From Chionis minor (taxonomy: Eukaryota > Chordata > Aves > Charadriiformes > Chionididae), in NCBI GenBank assembly GCA_013398295.1, contig VZSF01007115.1:248001-312000 (forward strand): a DNA stretch of 64,000 bases, in the 5' to 3' direction. Shown one piece after another: positions 47,001-58,995 of the stretch. Every line of letters starts with the position of its first letter. Position 1 is the first letter of the stretch. The notes below the pieces were generated by a model. That model did no database searches. It worked only from the letters and a program-made list of their open reading frames with translations, and was not told where the DNA came from. The position numbers and the translations under genes are program-made.

Positions 47001-48334
47001 CGTGGGTGACAAAAGCTGCTCAAGAGGCAAAATAAAATGTACTTGGTATTAAGTTGCTGAGCTCCCCGTGCCACTTCAGCCTGTAATAGGTGCTAGAGCT
47101 GGCTGTTTGAAAATCAGCTCATGATTGTCTGCAATCTCTTGTGGTACTGTCGCAGTCCCAAGGAAATACCTGAAAGCTGAATACGCTGGGGAATCAGAGT
47201 GAACAAATAAACCCCGAACGAGTGGCGTAACTCAGTGTTATAGCTGAAGAAGAAGCAAAATGGTTATGGGGGGGGTGGAATTACATCACTGTGTTTCTTG
47301 CTGTTGTATCTGTTACTCTCACCCTAAAAAGACTGAGCTATTTCCGTGGTAGGAGTATGACCAAGTGTCTTGTTTCCCCCTGCAGAGGCAGCAGGCAGAC
47401 GCACACCTTCCCGTTTGCTCCTCTTGTCTCCTGAGCTGCCCAGTCCTGGGGCAGCTCTTGCCCAGGAGCCATGGAGCTGCGGTGCAGAAGTGAGAATTGC
47501 CATCTTCGATTTACGGACCAGAACACTGAAACGCAGAAAGGTAACATGTATTGCCCCAGATCTGATTTTCCCAGGGTATGATAATTGATAAAACTCGGGA
47601 CTGGTCTGCACTAGTTCTTGTCCAGTTGACTGCGATGCTTTTCTGTCCCTTTTGTGAAGCGTATCTTTAATCACAGTCGATCTGTTCTGTGACGGAGCCC
47701 TGTTTTATTTGCATAGCGAGCAAATAAAGTGGGTGTGTAAGGACCAGAGTCAGCCCCTCAGCACAATTACTTGGCAGTAGTGCCCTAAGTACGGTTCACC
47801 CTGGAAGATGGTGGAATCCTTACTAGATTTATCACTGGTAAAGACGTGACTGCTGATCTCACTTCTGGTTTTAAAAGATTACTTTGCTTAAAGGCACAGA
47901 GTGTCCCAGTACTTTCTATTAGAGTTGTAAATGCAATTTTTTACCCCCCTAAAACCTAGTGGAATTTCGTCATAGGTTTTTTTGATGCCATTAGGTTCTG
48001 GGAGGCTGTTGTGGCTCAGGGTATCTATAACAGTCTCGAAAACTTAGTCACATTGCAAAGACAGTTTCTCTATTTCTTGTACAAATGCAAATGTCCTCAA
48101 AGAACATTTAATTCTCTGTAGTCTTCCAGCTTAGATTTTTTTCAAAAGGAATAGCAAACCCGAAGTTATGTTCCTCTTACAGATAAAAATGAAGAACATA
48201 AAGTTGTAAAAAAGGACATATGGATACAAATGTACATAATTATACAAACATGTTCTGATCAGCTCACATTTCCCTTTCTTTCTCTGGGGAACAAAATGTG
48301 ATAAGACGCAGAGGACAGTGTAGTTCCTGCACAG

Positions 48335-48401
48335 CCCGATCTGAACCTTGCAAAAGACATTAGAAAGATTTCCAGTGACTTCACTGAGCCTTGGACTAGA
48401 T
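48335..48401. repeat. Old palindromic amniote repeat fragment
   Basis: CAAAAGACATTAGAAAGATT, then TCCAGTGACTTCACTGAGCC and TTGGACTAGATC, match the same ancient pattern as 34497-34548. A further weak match, CCCATGGAAATCAATAGGAA, starts at about 48670. Confidence 0.5.
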
Positions 48402-49269
48402 CTTTTGTTGTTGGGTGCACATCGCTGAACAATTCGGACTAGCTTTCACTACGGGTAAACCCCTTGCGTGTAGTTAAAGATACAAAATGTTTTCAATGTA
48501 ATTTCCTTTCTGTTTTGAATGTGTACTTCTTCCATTGAATAGCTAAATAAATAAATAAGCCTCTGCAAACTAAGCTTAAAAAATGCAAGAAAAGTACAAC
48601 CAGGACAATGAATTCATGGAGAGATGATGATATGAACAGAGGGGTTTGCCAGTTGCCTTTGATTCAGTTCCCATGGAAATCAATAGGAAATTAATTCAGT
48701 TTTCATGTGAACAGTGCTAGTCGTCTTATATACCAGATTGTGAGATCTTTGGCTAATATGTAAATAAGCAAATAATTTAGCTAGTAAATAAGTACGTTAG
48801 AGTCTGTAGAGTTACAGCAGCTACATAAGATGAGGATTTATTCCTGCAGAATCTGCCTGTAACATCAATATGCAGACAGCTCAACAGTTTCTGAATTTCA
48901 AAATCTGATAAAGATGAATCTGATACAGTGCACTGCTATTAGGTTGTAAACAAGGTTTCTGTTTTTCTGGTGCTGCTTGGGATTTCCTCAGAGAGAGGAT
49001 AATTTTCATAGTTTAATAAACATCCAGCTCCATGACACACCTTCTAACAATGCACTGAGTATATTGAAATACCTAGGTAACGGTGGCTTTGTATTGAAAA
49101 CAGGCTTTTGTGGGTCACGGGGAGCATTAAAAAGAACACATTTTCATATCTATATGTTCACCAGCTTTCTAATTGCTCATGTGTATTTCCAATAGCATTG
49201 CAATTCCCTGTGCTGGTAGGACACTTCACAAACCGCCAAGATTTAGATTTTCTTCTTAGTTTCTTAAAC

Positions 49270-49294
49270 AAAAAAAAAAAAAAAAAAAAAAAAA
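49270..49294. repeat. Poly-A tract (25 bases)
   Basis: Uninterrupted A run. There is no AATAAA within 30 bases upstream and no clear flanking duplication, so it is not supported as a retrocopy tail. Confidence 0.92.
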
Positions 49295-49925
49295 TGCAGC
49301 CAAAAATATTTGGAAGATTTGCACCCTGTTATGGGCAATAAGGAATACTTCCTAGTGCACAATTTCCATCTTGTTAATTAAAGGGTAAGAATGTGGTTTT
49401 GTATATTGAATGGCTCTCATTTTATTTACTTTCTATGTTTAAACATTGCTGTTTTTCTTATGTAATAGGACATAAACATAGCCATTTCTCAGTAACAGTG
49501 AGGGGAAAAATAAGAAGAATTAAAACGATCACAAAAACTGTTGACCATTTGGTGGAGAAGCAGGTTGTGTTGCAAACTCCCGTTCAAATTCCATGGGAGC
49601 CAAAGGCTTTCCAGCTCTCACACATTCTCAGCGCAGCCCGGAGAGCTGGGTGGCTCCTGTACAGCACAGTCCTGTAGATGTGCCGTGGCTGCTGACACTT
49701 ACATATGGAGTGCTGGGGAACAGCAAGGAAAATAGCTGTGTAAGGAATCTAACCTCCTAACCATAACTACAACGCTTTGCATAAAGGTGGGCTAAGATAG
49801 TTCAGCTTGGGATTTGAGTAAAATATCCATTGCTTCCTTTTGGAAGAGTATGAATGGAAAGGAAAGAGCATATGAGAGATGCCATCTATTCGCTCTCTCA
49901 AATTGAAATTTGTAACTGTAAAATT

Positions 49926-50000
49926 GGTGGGGGATGGGAAAGGTGGGATTGGGATTGGGAAAGGTGGGACTGGGGAGTTGGTGGGTGGGATGGGAAGGTC
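49926..50000 (+). repeat. G-rich short minisatellite, quadruplex-prone
   Basis: GGGAAAGGTGGGA occurs at 49936-49948 and 49957-49969 (period 21). At least nine runs of three or more G lie in about 75 bases with short spacers. This satisfies the usual loop/run pattern for a G-quadruplex on the plus strand. Confidence 0.8.
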
Positions 50001-50229
50001 GTATGGCTTGGGGGCTGCTGGGCTGCTGAAGGTCAACTCTCACTTTTGCAGTAGATGATGACAAATCTTCCTTATCTATTCAGTCATGAGACAGCAACGG
50101 CTTCCAAGGGCCAGCAGTGGGTTTATGGTAAAGCAAAAGGGAGGAAAGTTGAGGAGTTTCCTGCAGGAGGATGTTTCCAGTATGAGCTTCTCCCTCCAGT
50201 GCCAGCACGGGGTAAGCTGCTGCTAGAAA

Positions 50230-50400
50230 AGATAAAATCATAAAATTCCAGGCTCGAGAGGTCATCAAGTCCTCCTCCTCCAAAGGGAACAACTGCACCA
50301 GTCCTGACAGCTGTCTGTCTAACCTGTCTTCAGAGATCTCCAGTGATGGAGACCACTCTGCCTTCAGGAAAACTATTTCTTCTGTATCCATTTCTGTGTG
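50230..50400 (-). mobile_element. Old CR1/L3-type LINE 3' end
   Basis: Reverse complement. The left side, AAAATCATAAAATTCCAGGC, then GAGAGGTCATCAAGTCCTCC, corresponds to the element 3' end. It is followed by CCTGACAGCTGTCTGTCTAA, CCTGTCTTCAGAGATCTCCA and GTGATGGAGA, a hallmark of older CR1/L3 copies. Diverged and 5' truncated. Confidence 0.8.
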
Positions 50401-50446
50401 AATGTTCAGTGTACTAGTAATCTATTTGACATACGAAAGAAAAAGA

Positions 50447-50480
50447 TCCTTCCTTTCCTTCCTTTCTTTCCTTTCCTTCC
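50447..50480. repeat. (CCTTT)n/(CCTT)n microsatellite
   Basis: Thirty-four bases composed only of C and T in CCTT and CTTTC units. Confidence 0.9.
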
Positions 50481-53400
50481 GACAAGGATATGGAAACAGA
50501 GTCTGAACCTACCAGCCAGCTCGGAAAGCGTCAGCCCAAGGATGCTAAAAGGCCCAGAAGTTTGGACTTGAATTTAGGCGGTGAGTTTTGGCTCGGGTTC
50601 AGCTGTTGCTCAGATCCATTCTGGAGTGCAGACAGCAGGTTTAACACCCTGGACCGATGGGCCGCCAGCCAAGCTTTGCCGGGGACAGGCAGAAACCTGT
50701 TTCACGTGCTCAATAGGAAGTGCATGACGTAGCTAAAGACAAAATGCATGAAAACATTGATGTGCAGGGACCCTGGAAACACAAGCAGGTCGTTTTGGGG
50801 CTGGGCACCTCCCAAAAGGCCAAGAAATATTTGGCAGGTGGCATGTGCATGTGTCCTCCTTGAGGCCCCCCACAAGTGTTGGGGCCAGCCACAGTTGGAC
50901 ACAAAACACCAGGGAATGCTACAAAATATCCCCAAAAAACCCTCCTGAGATGTGATTCTGGCCTCTTGGGACCGCACTGCAATGCTGGACACTGAGTCCC
51001 AGCTTTTGCCACTCAAGTGTGAATGCAAAACCTGGAAGCATATTGCCTGCTGTCACAACTCATCTGCGAAGCAGATGTTTCTTTTGGGGAATTATTCATG
51101 CTAAAGATCACACTTCAAAGTAAACAATAATTGTCATTTGTTCCCTTTAAAAAAATGAAAGCTGGAAATCAAATTAATGAGTACGTTTCTTCAAGGGAAT
51201 AGACAGAACAGGGAATAGGATCTTTTCGGCATATTTGTAGCAAATATTTTCAGGCAGAACGTATTAGTTCCGTGCTATTGTCACATGGCTTTAGATAAGG
51301 AGGGTACAAATGACAATAAGTGGAATAAGAGTAATTGCAGTGGGGGACAGGGCAGGAAAAAGAGTGCAGAGGGGCTGAAATGAGAAGACTGTAAGGTCTA
51401 GGGGGAAACACCATTGGGCAACAGAGTCAGCGCACTAAAGGGAAAAATAGTCCACAGATTTGTAGAACCTGCAAAATGCAGCATTTTGCAGCTAGACGAA
51501 AGCAGGCAGGTATTTTTAAAGGTAATATGGTAAATGTGATGCTGAGGGACTTGGCTCCACAGCCTGCCTTAGCTTTGTAAATATGGTTCTGTGTCCGACA
51601 CCTCCTGGTTCAGTCAGGCTGGGAAGTCTGCAAGGAGAGAGACTGAAACGCATTAGGCTTCCTGATGGGTCACTGCTTTGCTTTGCAGCCTCCTGGATAA
51701 GACTTCATTTCACTGAGCTCACACGACTTCACAGAAGCCAAAAGCAGTTGCATTTCAAATTGCTACTTGATTTATATCCCAAACCAATTCTCAGCTACCT
51801 GGAGTCAAATACAGGATGAATGGCAACCGCTAAGTGTTTATGGATAAGCTGGGAAAATCCAGTGTGACACCGTTCTTGGACTCAAAGGTTGTCTTCTGCT
51901 AATAAATAGTGCCAAGGAACATTCCTGGGCACCAGCCCCGAGCTCTCTGTGTTCCTGCATTAACAGGCTGGGCCTTTTGGCCGGTCTGCTGGAGAGATGC
52001 AGAACCCCCTTTTACCTGTTTTGGATCCCACAACAGTGTGTGCACCTAGAAATCTCTGACTCCGACTGAAATATTTTGGACTCTCTGAGCATGATTTTCA
52101 ACAAAACTATTTCCTCAGGTAAGTTTCTGACCTTTCCTAACTGACCATATGTGATATTTCAGAACATGAAAAATAACCATCTTGCATTTACATCAGCCAC
52201 TTAAAACCTGCTGTATGGACCTATTCTCCCATTTACTGTCACTGAAATTTAAGAAAATATTTTGAAAAGTGGTAAAAATATTATGATTCTTAACACTTAA
52301 CTCTACTTGGAAATTCCTCGAAAGGTTAATCAATGATACTTTCTTCCTTGTACCAAAGATGATTTAAAAACCTCCGAGGGTGTTCCAGAGTCAGACTCAG
52401 CGAGTCTTTTCATCATCAGCTCAGAAGCTTGTACCCAGAGCTAGAGCAATTACTGTGATGAACTTTGAAAAGGGTAGTTTAATGCTGTAGCCTTCATTAA
52501 GTTGTGATAAATACATTCACGGCAAGTTCGTATCCCAAACACGCTGCTTTGGTTTGACGAGCTTGAGTAAAAATGCTGCATGTTGGAGTTTTCAGGATGA
52601 GTGGAAGGTAGAGAAGGAAATGGGGCTGTTATTTAGATTTATTGATTTATTTAATAATGTTAAAGCTGACAATTCAAGATATGTCTATGCTGGTTCTGCC
52701 TCCTAGTTCCTAAAAGCAACTCCTCTCCCTGAGCTGACTTGGGATTTATGAGTACGGTGTATAAATCGTTACATGACATAGTGCTAGATAATTAAACAGC
52801 TGCTTCGCACAGAGCTCCTTCATTCTTCGATAAAGCAGATGTTGTTTCATCTTTTTGCTGATTTCGAGCATTCCACAATAACATGTCATCTCCATTAACA
52901 TTACTCACATTTTTAGTACGTTGGTACTTCCCTAAGCGAGGATCAACGCTCCGTGCTCCGTTGTAGGAGGCTCAGCACAGGCGATTAGCACAGCGGAGGA
53001 GCCTCCGCAGCCGAACCCCAGATCCTAAATGAGTGTCAATCAGTGCGTCCCCACTGGGCCCAGGGGAGCCACAGCAGTTCACGCTGGCTGACATTTCAGC
53101 TGCAGGTGTCAGGCGGGAGGCTGGGATTTACATACCCAGAGCTGCGAGTGGGAGGAGAAAGACAAGGAGGAGCAGAAACGAGCAGGGATGCAGAAGTCAG
53201 AGCTGCCTTTTGCCTTTCTGCTGCAGCTGACAACGGCAGTCGGAGTCGTTCATCTCCATCCTGACCCCTTAACAACCGCCTTCACCCGCGTGCGCTGGCG
53301 ATGATATCTCGTGGCATTTTGAGTACGTTAGCAGGGAAACCAGAATCTCTTTTGTATTTACTTTCTGTGTTACCAGAAACACCGAGCAAATCCCAAATGG

Positions 53401-54399
53401 TAGATGAGCTGAATAAAACAAAGCATCAGGTTAAATGATGTATATTCCTTGTCAACTTTGAAAGCTGTTCATGCATCATGTTTTCATGCTCTTGATCACG
53501 GTACTCGATTTCGGAGAGGTGTGTGTGCACAGTGCATCCCTTGCAGTAAAATCCTCCTACCCTGCCCCACTTGTGGTCCCGTGGCTGCTGCTGAAGCTGC
53601 TTCCCAGGGCAGCGTGTCAAGCAGCTGCTAAAAGCCTGTGAATGGAAAGAGGAATATTATGGAATATCAGGAAGTGCTAGCTAGCGTACGCCAAGGATAT
53701 GTATGTGTGTTAGGCAAGCAAGATAGCCTGACTCCACCATCAGTCTTCAATCAATCAGATTTCCAAAGGTCAGTACTTCCTCGTAGAGATATTTCCATTT
53801 AGTTATGCGCTTCACTGGGATAAATTTCATACAAAGTTTATATTTTCGGACTTGCAGATTTTTTAATTGGCCCTGCTAGGAAGTATACATTGTTCCTATC
53901 CCTACCTTATGTTATACACATTTATACTTTTCCCAGCATATTTATAATGGGAATAAAATTTATACTTCAATCCGTACTTATTCCTAGCTGGGAAAATGCC
54001 CATGAACCGCTTGTTCAGTGGATAAATAGGTATTGTAGTACATGATCCATACTCTGGATGTTTATAGACTAATCCAGCTCCCCAGTTGTTTCAAATTAAC
54101 GTACCTCTTTGAAAGAGAGTGAAGGAGATGTGCCAAATTCAGAGCCTGGCTGGCAGTCTGGCTTGTTGTCTGGAGACGGTGAGTTTCTAAGGCTGGCACT
54201 TTACCCTTCACTGATGCAGAAGAAATGACTGCCTTAGAAAGTCTCCTTCTAAGTCCCTCTCCCTTTCACAAAAAGACAACATTTTAAAATTCCTGCCTAA
54301 CGTGCCCCCCTCTCCATCGCACGGTCCTCATTTTGTTCACTATTATTTTTAATGGACCAATTTTCTCTCTGGCTTTTCATCCACTTGAGTCCCTATTAT

Positions 54400-54650
54400 T
54401 ATTATCATCATTAAAGTGTTTGTGGGCTGCCAGCATTTGATATTTCATTTCACTGATTTAATTATGTCTGCGGCTTGTTCTGAGCCTGTTTATTGTTATA
54501 GATCTCCAAATCCTCCTCTTTCCCAAATTGCTTACATGCAAATGTGTTTGTTCGTTGGTTATACAGCGCTTGGCTGTTGTCCTCTTTTGTACTTTGCGTT
54601 TGTTAGAGGGGGCTGTTTTAGTCTGATCAAATTTTACAACTTCATCAAGT
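54400..54650. promoter_or_regulatory. Repeat-free block with FOX/SOX/octamer motifs
   Basis: TGTTTATTGTTATAG (from about 54488) overlaps FOX-type TGTTTAT and SOX-type ATTGTTA. A perfect POU octamer ATGCAAAT is at 54536-54543. The surrounding sequence is unique and AT-moderate. Candidate enhancer by motif content only. Confidence 0.22.
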
Positions 54651-55625
54651 AAGCATGGGCAGACAACTAAGACACAAGGGTCTTCCCATCTGCAGGTAAA
54701 AGCATCACCCCTGCTCCCTGCAGGCCCGGGAGAGCGTACGGGCACGTGTGCCATCAGCCACCGGTCGCTGATGGCTCAGGACTGGCTGGGTGGGTGTTAG
54801 GTTAAAGGAGGAGACACGAGACACACGCTGTCCCTGCGGGTGACGATAGGGCATACACTGAACTTCAGCCTTTGAAGCGTGGAGGATGGAGATGGGAACA
54901 AGGTAGAGAGGTATAAACCTGTCGAACTTCACTAGCGCCAGTGAATGTTCCACTGGTTTAAATATTCTTATTTTATCTTCTGAGCATCACGACAGCTTTT
55001 CAAACTTGAGCAAGGGAGAAAAAAAAGAGGGTCTCTGTGAGACCCCCTGATCTACGGGGACTTGTTGTTATCATCTCTGCTGTACGTTGAACTGTTCCTT
55101 ACATAAGCTGTTGAGGTTTTCTGCCTGATGCCGTGCTCTAGGAATGAAACTTCAGGAGTCCTCACTTGAAGCTTTCCACCTCTGAGGATGACACTCATCC
55201 CTGCGGAGATGTCAGGAGTCTCCGAGCTGCCTGCAAACAGGCGCGCTGGATCCTGCGCCGTGAGGCTTCCCTGTACCCCGGTGCTGTCGGTGGGCTGGGG
55301 GTTTCCTCCCGCCGCTTGGTGCACCCATCTTGGAATAGAGCAGACAGCTCTCCTGCCGCCTCCCCTTGCCTCCCTGCTGGGAGAGGCTCTGCTACAGCCA
55401 CAAAACCAGCAGAGTCCTTCCAAATGGGTGGCCTGGCTGCGTTTCACTCGCGTTGGGTGAGGCTGCTGTAGGATGCTCCCTCCTTGTCCAGGCTGCCAGT
55501 GTCACCTGTCCTCCACCTCCCCAGCCCGTAGTGCCATCTGCCCACCTCTGCTCACATAATCTCTTCTCCTCAGGTGTTTGGTGGTCTCCCATGCTTCAAA
55601 GTGCTTCCCGCTCTGCGTCTGCTGA

Positions 55626-56200
55626 ACAGAGCACGAGAAGATTCTCCTCCTCTACTCTGTGCTTGTGAGACCCCACCTGGACTACTGTGTCCAGTTCTGG
55701 AGTCCTCAACATAGAAAGGACATGGAACTGTTGGAGCAGGTCCAGCGAAGGGCCACTAAGATGATTAGAGGGATGGAGCACCTCTCCTATGAGGACAGGC
55801 TGAGAGAGCTGGGGCTGTTCAGCCTGGAGAAGAGAAGGCTCCGGGGAGACCTGATGGCAGCCTTTCAGTACCTGAAGGGAGCCTACAGGAGAGCTGGAGA
55901 GGGACTCTTGGTCAGGAAGTCTAGTGATAGGACAAGGGGTAATGGTTTTAAATTGGAAGAGGGGAGATTTAGAGTAGATATTAGGAAGAAGTTCTTCACT
56001 GTGAGGGTGGTGAGGCACTGGAACAGGTTACCCAGGGAAGTTGTGGAGGCCCCATCCCTGGAAGTGTTCAAGGCCAGGCTGGATGGGGCTTTGAGCAACC
56101 TGCTCTAGTCAGAGGTGTCCCTGCCCATGGCAGGGGGGTTGGAACTGGATGATCTTTAAGGTCCCTTCCAACTCTATCCATTCGATGATTCTATGATTCT
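55626..56200 (+). mobile_element. CR1 LINE, best-preserved copy (ORF2 C-terminus, 3' UTR, tail)
   Basis: CR1 non-LTR retrotransposon, 5' truncated within ORF2. The frame is open from about 55638 ([17 protein letters not shown]) through [60 protein letters not shown] and [13 protein letters not shown] to [19 protein letters not shown] and the natural TAG stop at about 56106. This is the C-terminal domain of the reverse transcriptase; catalytic motifs and the endonuclease are absent, so it cannot move by itself. The 3' UTR ends in the tail repeat TTCGATGATTCTATGATTCT. Close match to the 18.8 kb copy, so a recent subfamily. The host does not need this product; expression as a protein is unlikely. 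Confidence 0.98.
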
Positions 56201-58774
56201 AAGATACAACCTGCTGAGAGCCTGTCATGTTTCAGCTTGGAGCAGAGCTGTAGATAAGGGTAATAATAGCCTCAGCTTTTCCTCATAAATTAATAAATAA
56301 GCACTTTACTCTTTTTTGTAGAGGGCTGCAGAAGAGGATGACAAGAATAAAATGACAGCAAGAGTGAAATTTTGGCTGGGCAGTGCTCCTTGGCACAGCC
56401 TCCCTTGGCTTCCCAAGGGAGGGGAAGAGAGGCTGGCGCGGTGAGGTGAGCAGTGGCAGGGGAGCTAGCTGAGCCTAGCACAGCTACCGGCACTTTCTGG
56501 GCGCTGGAGGCAGCAAGCAGTGGGGCTCCCAACAAGCAGGTTGGCTTCTGGGGCAAGGATGCCACCTCCCCTGCTGGCATCCCAGCGTGTCTGGCAGCTC
56601 CTCCCAGCAGAAGCACACCAGCTGAGGCTGTGCAGGTCTGTGCTTGGAGGTCAGTTGAAAGCCAGGTGATGATGGCAGCTGCTCACAAACCTACTGACGT
56701 CGAAGGACTCGCGTCCCACAAGAGCAGAGGTGCTGGTATCACACGCACCACTCTTTGGGAGAGTTCTGGCAGGAAGGTGATGGTTCCTATGTTTTTTCTT
56801 CCAAAAATCCACAGGCATGGGTAGATGTAGATTAGTGAAGAATCACTGGCAGTGTACTTAGAAATCTTTTTATACAGTTTCATCGTATTTTTCCAGCGAA
56901 CTCCCCATAACCATTGCCTTTTAATGCTGTGTCTGACCCAGATTATTTGACTTACCCCTCACCAGGATCTCAGTGGCTGGTCCCTCCTTAGTCCTGCAGC
57001 AAACCTGAGCCAGCCACTTTCCACCACGCTCGCTCTTGTAGCTGTCAGCCCAGCGTTCGGATGTTGCTGACTGGCCTCCCGTAGTTGCAGTTACTTTAGT
57101 CACTTTAGTGGTGATATACACACATGCATGCAAGGGCTGTAGTTTCATGAGTTTTTTGGATCTCTTATAAGCAAGAGTCCATAAATACCTGCTGCTAATG
57201 CACTTGACTCAGGAAAGTAATTGCTGTTTAAATGGATAATTTATTGTGTGCTAATCAAATGTCCAATAGGTGAGAACATTTTAATGAAAAGTAACTTAAC
57301 TCAATAAGCAGGTTTTTAATAATTATTAGTTGCCTGAAATGCATCAGATGCAGGAGTCCCGTAATGACGAGCTCTAATTGATGTTTTAAGGTATATTTAT
57401 GATGGATAAATAGCTATTTTATTGCATGTATCTCTTTCCCTGTTTTTCACGTGCACAGCTTCCCAACCAGAATCCCTGTTCTGCTTTATTTTAGTCTATT
57501 CTTCCCTGCTTTTGAAACTCCCTCGCTCATGCTGGTGAAATAATCTGCTACAGCAGCATGATAAGCGCAAACAGACACAGGGAGCTGCTGGCTTCTATAG
57601 AAGAAAAGGTTTTACATTTCAACTTGAGTTGACTATCCAGCTCTAGGTTTTGTGATAAACAGGGTGCAAAGCCAACAGAAGTCTGTTTTCTTATGCAGTC
57701 AGACTTACAGCATGAACCAGAGAAACTCCTGGAGGCATCGTTGCCTCCAGAGATAGAAACCAAAGTGGCGGGGCAGAGCAGGGTGACTTTTCCGTAGACA
57801 ACCTTACAACTCACAGATCCCAGAGATCCATAAATGGTTCCCCTTGTCTCACATCCAGAAGAGAAACAGATTATAACTGGGGTTCCCAGCTTATGAATGT
57901 TTGGGTACCTGGACATTGTGCCTGGTGATGGTACGTGAGCACATCTGGAGACCACCACAACAGAGAGCATCTCCACTGAGAAGTATGCCAGATGTCAACC
58001 ATTCATCTTGGAGTAAAACGATTATGCGGAAAAAAATACAAACTGGAATGTCCGTTGTTAATGAATTTCATTTGCACTGAAGGAATCTGAAGAGTGGGAG
58101 CTGGGAAGTGGATGTGCTTCAAGCAATGCAACAGTGCGCCAATTGTGTTTGAATCAAATATCCTGGAAGAAGTTTGAACTGGGGACAAGTAGTATCAGAC
58201 TTAAGGACTAGGGGAGTAGGCAGCTGGTTTTCTCTCTTGGCAAAAGTATAATGAGAAAGCCTGTGCTGACCTTTCCTTAGCACTGGCTTGCTGTTCAGCT
58301 TCACACATCTTCATTTCACTGTGGTTCTCTGCTGTCTTTTGACATCACTGGGCAATGACTGTTCTTATTTTTTTGTGAACTTAAAGAATGATCTTCTGAG
58401 ACTAAAATGAGCAGTGGGCAGGGAGTGGGTCTGTCAGTAGCTCTGGTGGGGTGGGGGTAGCCATTAAAAAGCCACTAGAATTCTCGGGGCCTCTTTTTTC
58501 CCCAGCTCTGAGACGGAGTTAACCATGCACATTTCCTTCATGAATACCATTTGGTGTTTCCTGATGAAAAACCTTGTATACATTATAAGCGTTCACCATT
58601 TTTGTCACTCAAGCACTGATTTAGGAATTTCTGGAGTACTCCCACATGTTGAGAATCACACTTATCCTGAGGACAAGAATATTAAATTCTAGTGCTGAAC
58701 CAGGGTAATTTGACAGTGACATATTTTTCTGGGATGATGCCTCAGATAAATCTTATATAAGAAAATGAATTGCA
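56201..58774. other. Non-genic stretch
   Basis: No gene recognised. It includes a 142-codon minus-strand frame at 57548-57976 that is cysteine-rich (C-x4-C, CC-x2-C) but matches no family I know, and an AT-rich repeat-free block at 57170-57420 with homeodomain-type sites. Confidence 0.58.
57170..57420. promoter_or_regulatory. Repeat-free AT-rich block, candidate regulatory element
   Basis: It contains the perfect palindrome TAATAATTATTA (57317-57328) and TAATTGAT (57375-57382), both typical homeodomain core sites, plus GTGCTAATCAAATG. Unique sequence; conservation untested. Confidence 0.2.
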
Positions 58775-58995
58775 TTTATAGCTAGAAAGAACCATAGGTT
58801 CATATAATCATACCTGTTTCATCCCAGCACTACTGCGTTTAGTGAACCTTCTTGTGTTTGATTATGGTAGGGTTTCCAGAGAGACATCACCTTTTCCTGT
58901 TGGTCAGTTGTGCCGATGGTTAACCACCTATTGACATATGTAAAAATTCTTGTTTCCTGGTGTTTTCTCTTTAAAGGAAAAAAACTATTTCTGGG
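58775..58995 (-). mobile_element. Possible very old CR1/L3 3' fragment
   Basis: TAGCTAGAAAGAACCATAGG, then TTCATATAATCATACC resembles the degraded 3' end. GGTTAACCACCTATTGACAT, then AAAATTCTTGTTTCCTG resembles 'cttaaccaccctgacagttaggaagtttttcctaatg'. The middle part aligns poorly. Suggestive only. Confidence 0.32.

Larger units (their letters stand above)
39971..48334. other. Non-genic stretch
   Basis: About 8.4 kb without a recognisable gene. It contains a TA run at 41638-41655, a repeat-free block at 43590-43720, a small CpG-dense patch at 43905-44010, and pyrimidine-rich sequence at 45160-45290 in which CCCTTGTCTGG occurs twice 30 bp apart (45200 and 45230). Frames such as 43886-44293 plus (135 codons) reflect GC-rich composition and show no domain. 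Confidence 0.62.
48402..50229. other. Non-genic stretch
   Basis: No gene recognised. It contains a 25-base poly-A (49270-49294) and a G-rich minisatellite-like block (49926-50000). Confidence 0.62.
50401..55625. other. Non-genic stretch
   Basis: About 5.2 kb without a recognisable gene. It contains a CTTT/CCTTT microsatellite (50447-50480), a hairpin-rich odd segment (50755-51000), and repeat-free blocks at 52740-52930 and 54400-54650. A GC-rich part with unrecognised overlapping frames on both strands lies at 55190-55600. Confidence 0.6.

Noticed and set aside
46990..47020. Retroviral primer-binding-site-like 'caacgtggg'
   Set aside because: Only a partial match, and no LTR ends, gag/pol frames or polypurine tract nearby.
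49270..49294. Poly-A as a retrocopy tail
   Set aside because: Same reasons: no AATAAA nearby, no upstream homology.
55029..55045. Hairpin GGGTCTC-TGT-GAGACCC after an A-run
   Set aside because: Seven-bp arms are expected by chance in 64 kb; no RNA gene context.
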